Positions 7,112 to 14,735 of a stretch of DNA of 22,348 nucleotides are shown piece after piece. The stretch's first letter is position 1. Each line of letters begins with the position of its first letter. Origin of the DNA: JBKHYJ01 sp046565505. GTDB taxonomy: Bacteria; Acidobacteriota; Blastocatellia; UBA7656. A model generated the notes under the pieces. It saw nothing but the letters and a program-made list of their open reading frames with translations. It did no database searches and had not been told where the DNA came from. The stretch is taken from contig JBKHYJ010000008.1 of assembly GCA_046565505.1 (NCBI GenBank), forward strand, positions 1 to 22,348. The letters are read 5' to 3'. The translations under genes and the position numbers were made by a program.

Positions 7112-9583
7112 TTAGAAGCTGCGCCGGATCAGGTAAGAGAGCTTTATGAAAAACGTTCTGCCATTGCGGTGGAAGCCTTGCTCTCTTATACCTGTGAAGG
7201 GGTTGAAGCCATTGTAATTCAGACTATCGTCATAGCCGACGTAAAAAGAAGTCCCGGGATTAGGCGCCCAGCCTACTAGGAACTGGCCGTTGAGACTCGA
7301 CTCCGTTGTGTCGTAGTCAAGCCGGGCGCGCGCGAAAGCGAAACGTGTGAACTGGTAAGTAGTCCGCGACGTGTAGATGTTTGAATCGAACGCGACCCGA
7401 CGCGTGTCGTTGCGCACCAACCTGCTCTTCGTGTAATCAAGCGATGTGCGTAACGCGTCCGTAGGCTGGTAGATGACAGTCATCTGCGCAAACCACTGGT
7501 TACCCGGCCCCGGGTCGAACGCCGCATTCTGATCAATCAACGCCGCCGGGCTGACGCGCGGGAATCGCGGGCCGCTTCCAAAGTCGAAATCGAAAAGCCC
7601 CCAGCCGCGCCATGCCTTCATTTCAAATGAGTACTTCTTGCTCGGCGTCGTACCGAACGCCAGCTCGGTCCCGCGGTAATAGGTGTGCCTCTCGGAACTG
7701 TCCCCGATGAAGGCGCCTTCGCGCGTGGCCGTACGCTTAGGGCCGAACTCTTCTTCAAACACTCTCTCGTACCCGAGGAATTCCGTCACCTTGATAAAGG
7801 TCTGCCGGCTCAGGTTGAAAGAGATGGCCGGGTCCTGCTCGAACGCCTGCGACCGGCCTTTCCAGTCGAAATTCACGTAGCCATTGTTTAGCAGGCTTAC
7901 CGAAATCAGCCTGGCTTTCGGCTTCGGCTCTGTAGTGTAGTTGATTGATATGTTCTGTTGATTAGTATTCGTGCGCCGCGTGAATCCGACCTCGGCGCGA
8001 TAGTTGCTCGTCCGGCCGAGCCCATTCAAGCTTGCGTTTAAATGTTTGCCAGTCCGGTTGTAATTCCAGTAGTAACCGAACCCATTCGCAGTCCCGTATA
8101 TGTCATCGCCCAGGTCCGGGTCGAAAATGAATTCTCGCGAAGTCGTGCCCAGTACCTGAAAGCTAAAGAAGTTCTGTTGATTGAGCCGGAAGCGCCCATC
8201 GAACCCGGCAGCCTCATTGTGCTTTTCTATGAAGTTGTAACTCGTCGCGATGAACCCCAGGTTCGACTCGTTCCCTATGTCTCGCTTGAGCCGCAAAACA
8301 CCCGTGTAAGCTTTCTTGTCCACGAACCGCGCGATGGACGGAAATAGAGATGGGTCATTGCGCTCCTCCTCGGTGAAATTTCCGGGAGCGTTGTCGCTCG
8401 CCAGCAATATGCCGAAGCTGTTCCGCCCTTGTTTCCCCGTGAGCTTGAGGGCTAGATCAGGATCAACGATTGTTCGCGTGTGAACCACCTTTAGCGGGGT
8501 GTCAAAAATCTCTACCCCTTCGAGGAAGAAAGGTCGCTTCTCTTCAAAGAAGATTGGGAAGCGCTCATTGGCCGTGACGACGGGCTGGTCCGCCTCGACC
8601 TGGGCGAAGTCAGGGTTAGCAGCGAAAGCGAGCACGATGTTTGAAGTGATGCCGAACTTCACCGTGAGGCCGGGGTCGCCGCTGACGGGCTTGTTGATGA
8701 AGCGGTCGGGCGGCCCCACCGCGGGGTTGCTGACGACCAGATCGAATGGGACCGTGGAGATTCTGTGGCCGCGCTCGATGATCGTCATGCTTGGTATTAT
8801 TTCGAGCGTCCTCTCCGTCGACAGATTTTCCAGCCCGGTGATATGGCCGGCCTGCGTTAGCTTCCCTGTTATGTCGCGCGACATAGGCATCCAAGAATCA
8901 AGCTCGTTGTTGAATCGCTTGATCCTGCGGACCGCGTGAAAGCCCCACAGCGTCCCTTCTCCGGCCTTGTACCGCAGCGACTTGAATGGGATTACAACCT
9001 CAACCGTGTAGCCGTTCTCGACTATCTTTCCTTTTGACTCCATCACGATGTCTACGCTGAAGTCCTCGTCGCCGCCTTCCGAATAGATGCCATCCTGTTG
9101 AATGCCGTGAGGGTTAAAATAAAGCGTGTAAGCCTTTCGCTTGTCGTTAAAGGTGTCGAGATAGACACCCACGTAATCGTCGCTGAAGATCCCATCGCGC
9201 TTGGCTACAGTGGCGCGCACCTTGTCAGGCTCGTCGTAGGCGCGGAACCCTATGTAGAGGGCCTTCGCGTCGTAACCGAGCAAAACCTCCGAGGGCTGCG
9301 ATGGCGCTATGTTATCGCCCGGCTGCACCTGGTAAAAGTCCTTGAGCACGAGGGCGTTCTTCCAAACCTCGTCGCCCAGGTCGCCATCGATCACGGCGGC
9401 GCGATCGAACCGCGGGAGTCGCAGGGGCTCCGTCTTCGCCGGCGGGAGTTTATCAGGCTCCGCGGAGAGTCCCGAAACACAGCCCGGCGAAGCCGCCATC
9501 ACGGCGGCGGGCCTTATCAATTCCACGCACGCAATCGCATGGCAAGTGATGATGAAAGCACAAAGCAGTAATTTCTCTCTCAT
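7112..9583 (-). CDS. DUF5916 / CBM9-like domain outer-membrane protein
   Basis: The protein of about 823 residues begins with a signal peptide (MREKLLLCAFIITCHAIACV). A CBM9/DOMON-like beta-sandwich follows within the first 220 residues, with AAVIDGDLGDEVWKNA, LLGYDAKALYIGFRAYD and DDYVGVYLDTFNDKRKAYTL. The long C-terminal part has alternating beta-strand patterns and ends in FFIKLSYLIRRSF, a terminal aromatic residue typical of outer-membrane beta-barrels. This architecture is common in Acidobacteriota and Bacteroidota. The function is uncharacterised, and a role in binding or moving a ligand across the outer membrane is inference. The ATG at 9581-9583 is chosen because GGGAG lies nine nt upstream and a signal peptide starts there. 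An in-frame start 30 nt earlier would put ten extra residues before it. It is the last gene of the minus-strand series, with its own structured leader. Confidence 0.87.
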   Translation of the reverse strand: MREKLLLCAFIITCHAIACVELIRPAAVMAASPGCVSGLSAEPDKLPPAKTEPLRLPRFDRAAVIDGDLGDEVWKNALVLKDFYQVQPGDNIAPSQPSEVLLGYDAKALYIGFRAYDEPDKVRATVAKRDGIFSDDYVGVYLDTFNDKRKAYTLYFNPHGIQQDGIYSEGGDEDFSVDIVMESKGKIVENGYTVEVVIPFKSLRYKAGEGTLWGFHAVRRIKRFNNELDSWMPMSRDITGKLTQAGHITGLENLSTERTLEIIPSMTIIERGHRISTVPFDLVVSNPAVGPPDRFINKPVSGDPGLTVKFGITSNIVLAFAANPDFAQVEADQPVVTANERFPIFFEEKRPFFLEGVEIFDTPLKVVHTRTIVDPDLALKLTGKQGRNSFGILLASDNAPGNFTEEERNDPSLFPSIARFVDKKAYTGVLRLKRDIGNESNLGFIATSYNFIEKHNEAAGFDGRFRLNQQNFFSFQVLGTTSREFIFDPDLGDDIYGTANGFGYYWNYNRTGKHLNASLNGLGRTSNYRAEVGFTRRTNTNQQNISINYTTEPKPKARLISVSLLNNGYVNFDWKGRSQAFEQDPAISFNLSRQTFIKVTEFLGYERVFEEEFGPKRTATREGAFIGDSSERHTYYRGTELAFGTTPSKKYSFEMKAWRGWGLFDFDFGSGPRFPRVSPAALIDQNAAFDPGPGNQWFAQMTVIYQPTDALRTSLDYTKSRLVRNDTRRVAFDSNIYTSRTTYQFTRFAFARARLDYDTTESSLNGQFLVGWAPNPGTSFYVGYDDSLNYNGFNPFTGIREQGFHRNGRTFFIKLSYLIRRSF

Positions 9584-9627
9584 AACGGAGGTCTCCCGAG
9601 TACAGCCAATCACGATAATCGCTGGCC

Positions 9628-9658
9628 CCGGTTCCTTGCAACCGGCTTCGGGAGCCGG
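9628..9658 (-). promoter_or_regulatory. Two mutually exclusive hairpins in the DUF5916 gene leader
   Basis: CCGGTT (9628-9633) pairs with AACCGG (9640-9645), while CCGGCT (9642-9647) pairs with AGCCGG (9653-9658). The two 6-bp stems share 9642-9645, so only one can form fully. They lie about 45-75 nt upstream of the DUF5916 start codon, in a 249-nt gap after the dioxygenase gene. This resembles an attenuator or switch geometry, but no T-run or known riboswitch was found. Confidence 0.4.
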
Positions 9659-9832
9659 CCACAGGGCCGCTGACTGTCGCCCTGCAATCTAGAAAATAAA
9701 CCACGTCGCCTAAGCGAAGGCCGTGAAAAGCATGATCCGTTTCTTTCCCTGAAATACTCGCCCAAGAATCTCGATCACGCCGCGCCCGCCGCACGAATTT
9801 AAAGCCAAGCCCTTGTGATATGGCGGCGTCGA

Positions 9833-10816
9833 TCAAATTAGAATGACCTGCGGGCGCCGCGGGTCCAGTAATTCTTTGGGCAGGGGCTTTCGCCATATCG
9901 CTACCCGCTGCACCCATCTGTCAGTCTCGTCATAGCGCGGCGTAATCGCGGTCCTTCCATGCACCGCTCGGCGGTTATCGATCAACAGCAGCTCGCCCGG
10001 TTTGAGGCTGATTCCGACGCAGTTACTTTCAAAGTACTTCGTCAGTCGCGCATGCGCGAGCCTTGCCTCCTCACAAAGAAACGAGATGTAAATCGGCTCG
10101 TAACGAACATACAGCTCCCCGTTGACTTCGCTTATGATGGGGGCGGTCCTACCCTCCTTGCTCGCCGCGCTGCCATACGAGCTGTCCCTCTGAATCACGT
10201 ACCAGGGTTGTAGTAACGCCTCCAGCGTTTCGTCGTCAAGCTCGGAAGGCTTTATGCAACTCACCCTGGTGTAAGCGTCGGGGTCGCCCCTCAAGCACAG
10301 CAGGCCGAGGAAGTCAGGGTTGTACTCCGTGAATGAATCCTCCGTGTGCCATATCAACTCCGCATCGCTCGTGCCGAGTTGCAGAGCCGAATGCTCCCTC
10401 CTCGGCCAGAAATTCTGTATCACCGCTCCGCCCCGCTGGGTCGCGTAGCCACAGGTCACGCCGAGCCGGGCCGAAATGGCGAGCAATGCGAATTCGGTTA
10501 GTGACGTGGGCTTAGAGTGGCCCTCTATCGGGTCCACCGGGAGGTTGCCAATTACGAACCAGCCCGGCCCGGTCTGAGAGCAGGTGAAGTCTGCGAGCCT
10601 TTGCTTCAACCCGGCTGGCAGAACGCAGGCCCGTTGGGCCAGTTCCGATGACTCTAGGAAGCGTGCTTCATCAAACGCGGCCCTCGTGTATGGTTCCAAC
10701 GAGCGTCGCAGGCGGCCGGCCTCTCGGGCGGACAGGTAATAGCGGCCTTCGTGCGAGCCTTTTGCTGGGTAATCAAATGCCCCGGTTTGTCTTGTGGCGA
10801 CCATGTCGTTATGCAT
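9833..10816 (-). CDS. Fe(II)/2-oxoglutarate amino-acid hydroxylase, VioC/AsnO (clavaminate-synthase-like) type
   Basis: The 327-residue protein belongs to the TauD-like subgroup that hydroxylates the beta carbon of free or carrier-bound amino acids (VioC on arginine, AsnO on asparagine). The iron site is visible: LIWHTEDSF gives His157 and Glu159, the HxE variant typical of this subgroup instead of HxD. NRRAVHGR gives His286, and TDRWVQR gives Arg300 for 2-oxoglutarate. The 14-residue gap between His286 and Arg300 equals that between the corresponding VioC residues (His316, Arg330, from memory). PGWFVIGNLPVDP (about 84-96) and LGLLCLRGDPDA are further family marks. The ATG has AGGAGGAGG just upstream. 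It follows the ATP-grasp gene by 42 nt and is probably co-transcribed. The substrate is likely an amino acid used by the NRPS, but its identity cannot be read from sequence. Confidence 0.9.
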   Translation of the reverse strand: MHNDMVATRQTGAFDYPAKGSHEGRYYLSAREAGRLRRSLEPYTRAAFDEARFLESSELAQRACVLPAGLKQRLADFTCSQTGPGWFVIGNLPVDPIEGHSKPTSLTEFALLAISARLGVTCGYATQRGGAVIQNFWPRREHSALQLGTSDAELIWHTEDSFTEYNPDFLGLLCLRGDPDAYTRVSCIKPSELDDETLEALLQPWYVIQRDSSYGSAASKEGRTAPIISEVNGELYVRYEPIYISFLCEEARLAHARLTKYFESNCVGISLKPGELLLIDNRRAVHGRTAITPRYDETDRWVQRVAIWRKPLPKELLDPRRPQVILI

Positions 10817-10858
10817 AATCCTCCTCCTCTAGATTAAGCTCTCGGCGTGGGGGCGTAG

Positions 10859-12088
10859 TTAGAAGATCGCGGCGAACTCGCCTTCGGACGTATTGATTTT
10901 GATTTTGGCTGTCTCTTCCATAGCGCGATCGACATCGCCGCTCACGATTCCGATCCATGCATAGTTGCTCGTCCCCATCGCGGGCACGACCTCACCTGCA
11001 TCCAGAATCTGCGTGTGAAAACAACTGAAGGAATCTGGCAGTTGGACACTCTTTAATTGAGCCTGCACAGGGATTCCGTACAACGCGGAAGCCGTCCTTC
11101 GCGGGGCGGCCTTGAACGTCTCATGTCCGGCCATATCCTTCCCCGCAACGCTCAAGGTCAGCATGTGGACGTGGAGCGTTCTGGGGCTTATTCCGTAGGC
11201 TATCGCCACCTGCTCGCTTAGGCCGCCGCCGCCGATCCTTCCCATATTCGCGTCTATGAGAAATGCGCGCGGCCCTTTCATCATGAACTCGACATGAAAG
11301 TAATTGTTATTGAAGCCGGACCTGCTGACGAGTTCGCCCAAGGCCCGCTTCGCTTCGTCCATAGCTTCGGGCGAGAGGTTCTGGTCCCACGGGAACATGA
11401 TCGCCGACTCGCTCATGCCTATTTTCTTCCGGCCCGAGAACCCTAGAAACTTCGCGGCCCCGTCTATGACGTAGCCTTCGAGGCTGACAAGCTCCCCGTC
11501 CGTGAATTCCTGCGCGAGCCAGAGGTCCGGCGATAGGTGGTCCGGTATCCCGGATTCAGACAAGCGCCGCGGCAGGCGGTTCACCTCTTCGCCCGACCGC
11601 AGCGTGAGCGTCCCCAGCCCTCCCGATGACCTCCGGGCCTTAATGATGACGGCCCCGCTAGAATCCAAAAGCCCTTTGATCGCGTCAAACGGGATGTCGT
11701 CGGAGGAAAACAGGAGGCTCCGCGGGCTGAAGTCCGGCACGAGCGCGTAGACCTCTCCTTTATCCTTCAGCCGCTCGACGGCGCGGCAGAGGCCGCCGAC
11801 GTTCATGCGCCGCGCCAGCGCGACGGCGTTCATGAGGTACGAGTCGTTGAATGACGTTATGAAATGTATACCGTCCAGGCGGGCCTCCGCGATGGCGGCC
11901 ATCATCGCGTCGACGGAGCGCGTGTCGCATTCGACGCAATCGTACCTGGACATCTGCTCCCTGGTGTCACCCTGGCTTGCGACGAGGTCGGTCAGGAAAA
12001 CAGGCCTGTAGCCGAGATCAATCGCGGCCTCGGCGCTGTAGGCCGCGCCGACGCAGGAGCTTTCCACGAATAGGATCCGCTTACTCAT
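10859..12088 (-). CDS. ATP-grasp domain carboxylate-amine ligase
   Basis: The 409-residue protein has an N-terminal Rossmann-like pre-ATP-grasp domain (MSKRILFVESSCVGAAYSAE) and a complete ATP-grasp core. The core shows GAVIIKARRSSGGLGT (145-160) with the ATP-binding Lys150 and the flexible glycine loop, LAQEF (191-195), and HVEFMMKGPRAFLIDANMGR (265-284) with metal ligands Glu267, Asp279 and Asn281, followed by IGGGG. Members of this group activate a carboxylate as acyl-phosphate and join it to an amine, as in L-amino-acid ligases and carbamoyl-phosphate-synthase-like enzymes. Its start overlaps the stop of the upstream MFS gene as ATGA, indicating translational coupling and a shared process. 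In an NRPS setting it could form an extra dipeptide or amide bond, or self-protect by capping the product. Both are inference. Confidence 0.88.
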   Translation of the reverse strand: MSKRILFVESSCVGAAYSAEAAIDLGYRPVFLTDLVASQGDTREQMSRYDCVECDTRSVDAMMAAIAEARLDGIHFITSFNDSYLMNAVALARRMNVGGLCRAVERLKDKGEVYALVPDFSPRSLLFSSDDIPFDAIKGLLDSSGAVIIKARRSSGGLGTLTLRSGEEVNRLPRRLSESGIPDHLSPDLWLAQEFTDGELVSLEGYVIDGAAKFLGFSGRKKIGMSESAIMFPWDQNLSPEAMDEAKRALGELVSRSGFNNNYFHVEFMMKGPRAFLIDANMGRIGGGGLSEQVAIAYGISPRTLHVHMLTLSVAGKDMAGHETFKAAPRRTASALYGIPVQAQLKSVQLPDSFSCFHTQILDAGEVVPAMGTSNYAWIGIVSGDVDRAMEETAKIKINTSEGEFAAIF

Positions 12089-13377
12089 GGGACTGATTCC
12101 TTCCCCAGGGCCTCAAGCTGAACTACGGCTTTACCTTCGGCCGCATCGCGCCGCGATAGGAACAGCAGGGTGGCGCCGACAGGTAGGAGTATAATCGAAG
12201 CCGCAAAGCCATAACCGTAGAAAATATTTCTGTCGGCAATCAATCCCGCGCCCAGACATGTCACGACCCCGAGCGCCAGGCCCAGCAGAGACACGGCCGA
12301 CATGACCCGCCCCGTGAAATCTCTCTGAACTTTTTCCAGTACGATTGATTTCGACAAGACCTTCATGTTTCCGGCGAATACCCCGACCCCCACGTAGATG
12401 ACGAAAGCCGCCGGGACCGAAGTCGTCATAGAGAGAGCGACCACCGTAAGAATAAGCATTATCTCCGAGGCGAGCAACACTTTGTTGATCGCGCCTTGCC
12501 TCAGCAGCGACATGCATAGCATGGCCGAGATCAGACTGCCGAGCCCCGAGCCCCCGTCGATCAGGCCGCAGGCGAAGCCCTCGCCGTGCAGGACCCACAG
12601 GACGAATGGCGCGAGCAGCGTGTTTATCGCCTGGAAGAACGGGTGCGCGCAAGAAGCCACCAGCACCATGAGCAGGACCTGTCGGTTATGCGCTATGTAG
12701 TTCCAGCCTTCGCGTATCTCCGCAGCGTACCCGCGCAGGTGATTGATGAGCGGCTCTCGGGTCCGTGGGGAGGGTGAGCCTTCGGCCCCCGCGGCCGGGG
12801 CGGCGATCTTGATTCGCCGGTAAAAGATCGCCCCGGCGAAATCCATACTGGCCGCGAAAACGAATGCCACCATGAGGCCGAGCTTATCCATTAACAGCCC
12901 GGTCATGGGCGCGGAGACCAGCACGCCGATCTGACAGGCTCCTTGAATGAGGGCGAACCCGGCGGTGGATTGCCCTTTCATTAGAACTTCTTTGGTGAGG
13001 CTTTCGGAGTTGGGGATGAGGAAGTACCACAGGACGTAGTAAACGAGTATCGCGACGTAGAGCATTGCGAGCGAGAATACCCCGGCCCACATGGCCGCCG
13101 CCGTAACCAGTATCACGGCGGCCCGAATCAGGTTCGCCCACACGGCCAGCCTTACCTTATCGAAGCGGTCTATCAAGACGCCCTGGAACGGGGACAGGAA
13201 AACCGACGGGAGCGTCATCAGCATTATGAGCACGCCGACCGATAGCGCCGACCCTGTGCTCTTCGACAGAGTGATTATACTCGTCAACCCGAAGACGATT
13301 TCGCTAACTGTCCCCAAGACTGTGGCGCTAAAGAGCATTCTCAGATTGCCCGACTTTAGCAGTGCTAGGGATTTCAT
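12085..13377 (-). CDS. MFS transporter, MFS_3 / macrolide-efflux type
   Basis: The membrane protein of about 430 residues shows a dozen hydrophobic segments and the inter-helix motif FQGVLIDRFDKVRLAVWANL, equivalent to the GxxxDRxxRR loop between helices 2 and 3. It starts MKSLALLKSGNLRMLFSA, the usual short cytoplasmic lead of MFS_3 exporters related to MefA and EntS. A longer frame opens at 13476, but its first codons lie inside a strong hairpin and would add 33 non-family residues, so the ATG at 13375-13377 is preferred. Its ribosome-binding site (GGGAAGG, 11 nt away) is only fair. The stop overlaps the ATP-grasp start. It probably exports the peptide product or an intermediate made by the neighbouring enzymes. 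Confidence 0.85.
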   Translation of the reverse strand: MKSLALLKSGNLRMLFSATVLGTVSEIVFGLTSIITLSKSTGSALSVGVLIMLMTLPSVFLSPFQGVLIDRFDKVRLAVWANLIRAAVILVTAAAMWAGVFSLAMLYVAILVYYVLWYFLIPNSESLTKEVLMKGQSTAGFALIQGACQIGVLVSAPMTGLLMDKLGLMVAFVFAASMDFAGAIFYRRIKIAAPAAGAEGSPSPRTREPLINHLRGYAAEIREGWNYIAHNRQVLLMVLVASCAHPFFQAINTLLAPFVLWVLHGEGFACGLIDGGSGLGSLISAMLCMSLLRQGAINKVLLASEIMLILTVVALSMTTSVPAAFVIYVGVGVFAGNMKVLSKSIVLEKVQRDFTGRVMSAVSLLGLALGVVTCLGAGLIADRNIFYGYGFAASIILLPVGATLLFLSRRDAAEGKAVVQLEALGKESVP

Positions 13378-13464
13378 AATTGAAAGCGCCTTCCCGATGA
13401 TTGAATGGGCGCAAACTTCACCCCGCGCCGCCGCGCGGTTCTTCTCACCAAGCAAGGCGGAAAA

Positions 13465-13515
13465 GGTCCGAGGCATCCTTCATGCCCCTCGGTAGGGGCA
13501 TGTGAGCCTCGGACC
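13465..13515 (-). terminator. Nested two-stage hairpin before the second MFS gene (terminator or attenuator)
   Basis: The outer arms GGTCCGAGGC (13465-13474) and GCCTCGGACC (13506-13515) are perfect 10-bp complements. Inside them CATGCCCCT (13481-13489) and AGGGGCATG (13494-13502) form a perfect 9-bp stem with a 4-nt loop, with a 6/3 internal loop between the two stems. Read on the minus strand, the structure is followed at once by TTTTCC, a short U-tract. It lies about 150 nt after the HDO1 stop and about 90 nt before the preferred MFS start. It could end the upstream transcript or attenuate entry into the MFS / ATP-grasp / dioxygenase genes. Confidence 0.65.
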
Positions 13516-13664
13516 TCTCGACGCCCGACTAGAAAAGATTCAGAAGGTGAATTATGGCCCGGTTAAAACGCCACATCATGGAATGGCTCGCTTATAGCCG
13601 TACGGCATCGAAAGGCCGCAAACCGACTGCCTGTTCGATAACATCTACGCCACACGGGCCGCGG

Positions 13665-14558
13665 TCACATGCGGACGTATGCGGCCTGATCTTCCCAGAG
13701 TTGCGTAATGTCGGGAATCTCGCTGTCTTTCACCTCCAGGCTCGTCCTGCGCATCTTCTGGTAGTAGGCCTCCATCACGAGTTGCTCCCACCACATGCTG
13801 AGGTTGACCAGGACCGTGAAGAAACCCTGCACCAGACGGTGAATGTTGTGCTCGTTGATGTACTCGCCGATGGCGTCTTGCAACCCCTGGTAGTGCGAGT
13901 CTTCGGGGTGGTCCACCTGGTCCTCGGCGTTAACGTGTCCGGCGACATAGATGTCCGTAAGCGAGCCCTTCTTCCACTCCTTGCCGATCATGCTCGCGCG
14001 CTTGCGCAGGAATAAATTTACCGCCTGGAACTCTTCTGTGGCCGTCGCCTCAAACGCCAGCAGCGCCCCGCTCGTGTACGCGTTGTCCTCGTGCGTGAAT
14101 ACAGCGCCCATCTTGTCGAGGAAATCCCGCGTAACGCCCGAATAAGTCACGTTGTCGGTCTCGATGTTAAGGTCGGACCTGTGCCCCTGTCGCATGAGCT
14201 CGAGGTGCGGGATGTTTTTGGTCAGCACGCCGAGCTCTTCGCCCATGTTGCGGTCGATCTCTTTGCGCACGCTCGTCCAGTAGGTGCGGATGCGCACGTC
14301 AAGGAACCAGTGAATAGCCCTGTTGGTGAATCCCGCGTATTCCTTAATCAGAAAGGCCATCTCCTCGGGCCCCAGGTTATCCATGTTCGCAACGATAGGG
14401 TTCGTCTTGCACTGCAAGGCCGGGAAGTTCTCGGCCAGGACGGCCAGCATACCTTTAACACAATCGTTGTAATCCTTCGGGTGATCCGCGACGAATTTGG
14501 CGATGTTTTCCCCAATGGTCCGGTAATCGGAAGCCACAGTTGCAGTCTGGTCAGTCAT
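13665..14558 (-). CDS. Heme-oxygenase-fold putative diiron oxygenase (HDO1)
   Basis: The 297-residue all-helical protein resembles the TenA/PqqC/heme-oxygenase-like superfamily whose members include non-heme diiron oxygenases such as SznF, BesC, UndA and CADD. RNMGEELG followed by PH gives Glu108-x9-His118, the same spacing as the first ligand pair of SznF (Glu215, His225, from memory). FEATATEEF (169-177) offers the next Glu. VAGHVNAEDQVDH (205-217) offers His208, Glu212 and His217. The last helix has His-x3-Glu-x4-His, not the canonical His-x3-Asp-x2-His, so metal binding needs proof. Such enzymes oxidise amines or fragment amino acids, and here it may tailor an NRPS building block. The start has AGGAGG seven nt upstream. 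It follows the epoxide hydrolase after a 177-nt gap. Confidence 0.72.
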   Translation of the reverse strand: MTDQTATVASDYRTIGENIAKFVADHPKDYNDCVKGMLAVLAENFPALQCKTNPIVANMDNLGPEEMAFLIKEYAGFTNRAIHWFLDVRIRTYWTSVRKEIDRNMGEELGVLTKNIPHLELMRQGHRSDLNIETDNVTYSGVTRDFLDKMGAVFTHEDNAYTSGALLAFEATATEEFQAVNLFLRKRASMIGKEWKKGSLTDIYVAGHVNAEDQVDHPEDSHYQGLQDAIGEYINEHNIHRLVQGFFTVLVNLSMWWEQLVMEAYYQKMRRTSLEVKDSEIPDITQLWEDQAAYVRM

Positions 14559-14735
14559 AATCGTTCCTCCTAGAGATTGTTGAGATCATTAAATAAAGCA
14601 GAATAATCGGATCGCTTGCCCGCGGGCTCATGCGCGGGGGTCGCAAGCGCGTCGCCCGAGCGAACCGCCGAGATGATTGAAGCCTTAACAGTTTCCGGCC
14701 GAAGCCCACCCGCCGGCCGGGGCCGCGGTCGCCGC

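Noticed and set aside
9098..9692. Long plus-strand open frames over the DUF5916 gene
   Set aside because: They are antisense shadows of a well-supported minus-strand gene, common in GC-rich coding DNA, and carry no motifs.
13378..13476. Upstream start for the second MFS transporter at 13476
   Set aside because: Its first codons form the 3' arm of a strong hairpin, and the 33 extra residues do not resemble the usual short MFS lead.
13554..14573. Plus-strand frames of 153 and 160 codons opposite HDO1
   Set aside because: They are the reverse complement of HDO1 codons, have no ribosome-binding site and belong to no family.
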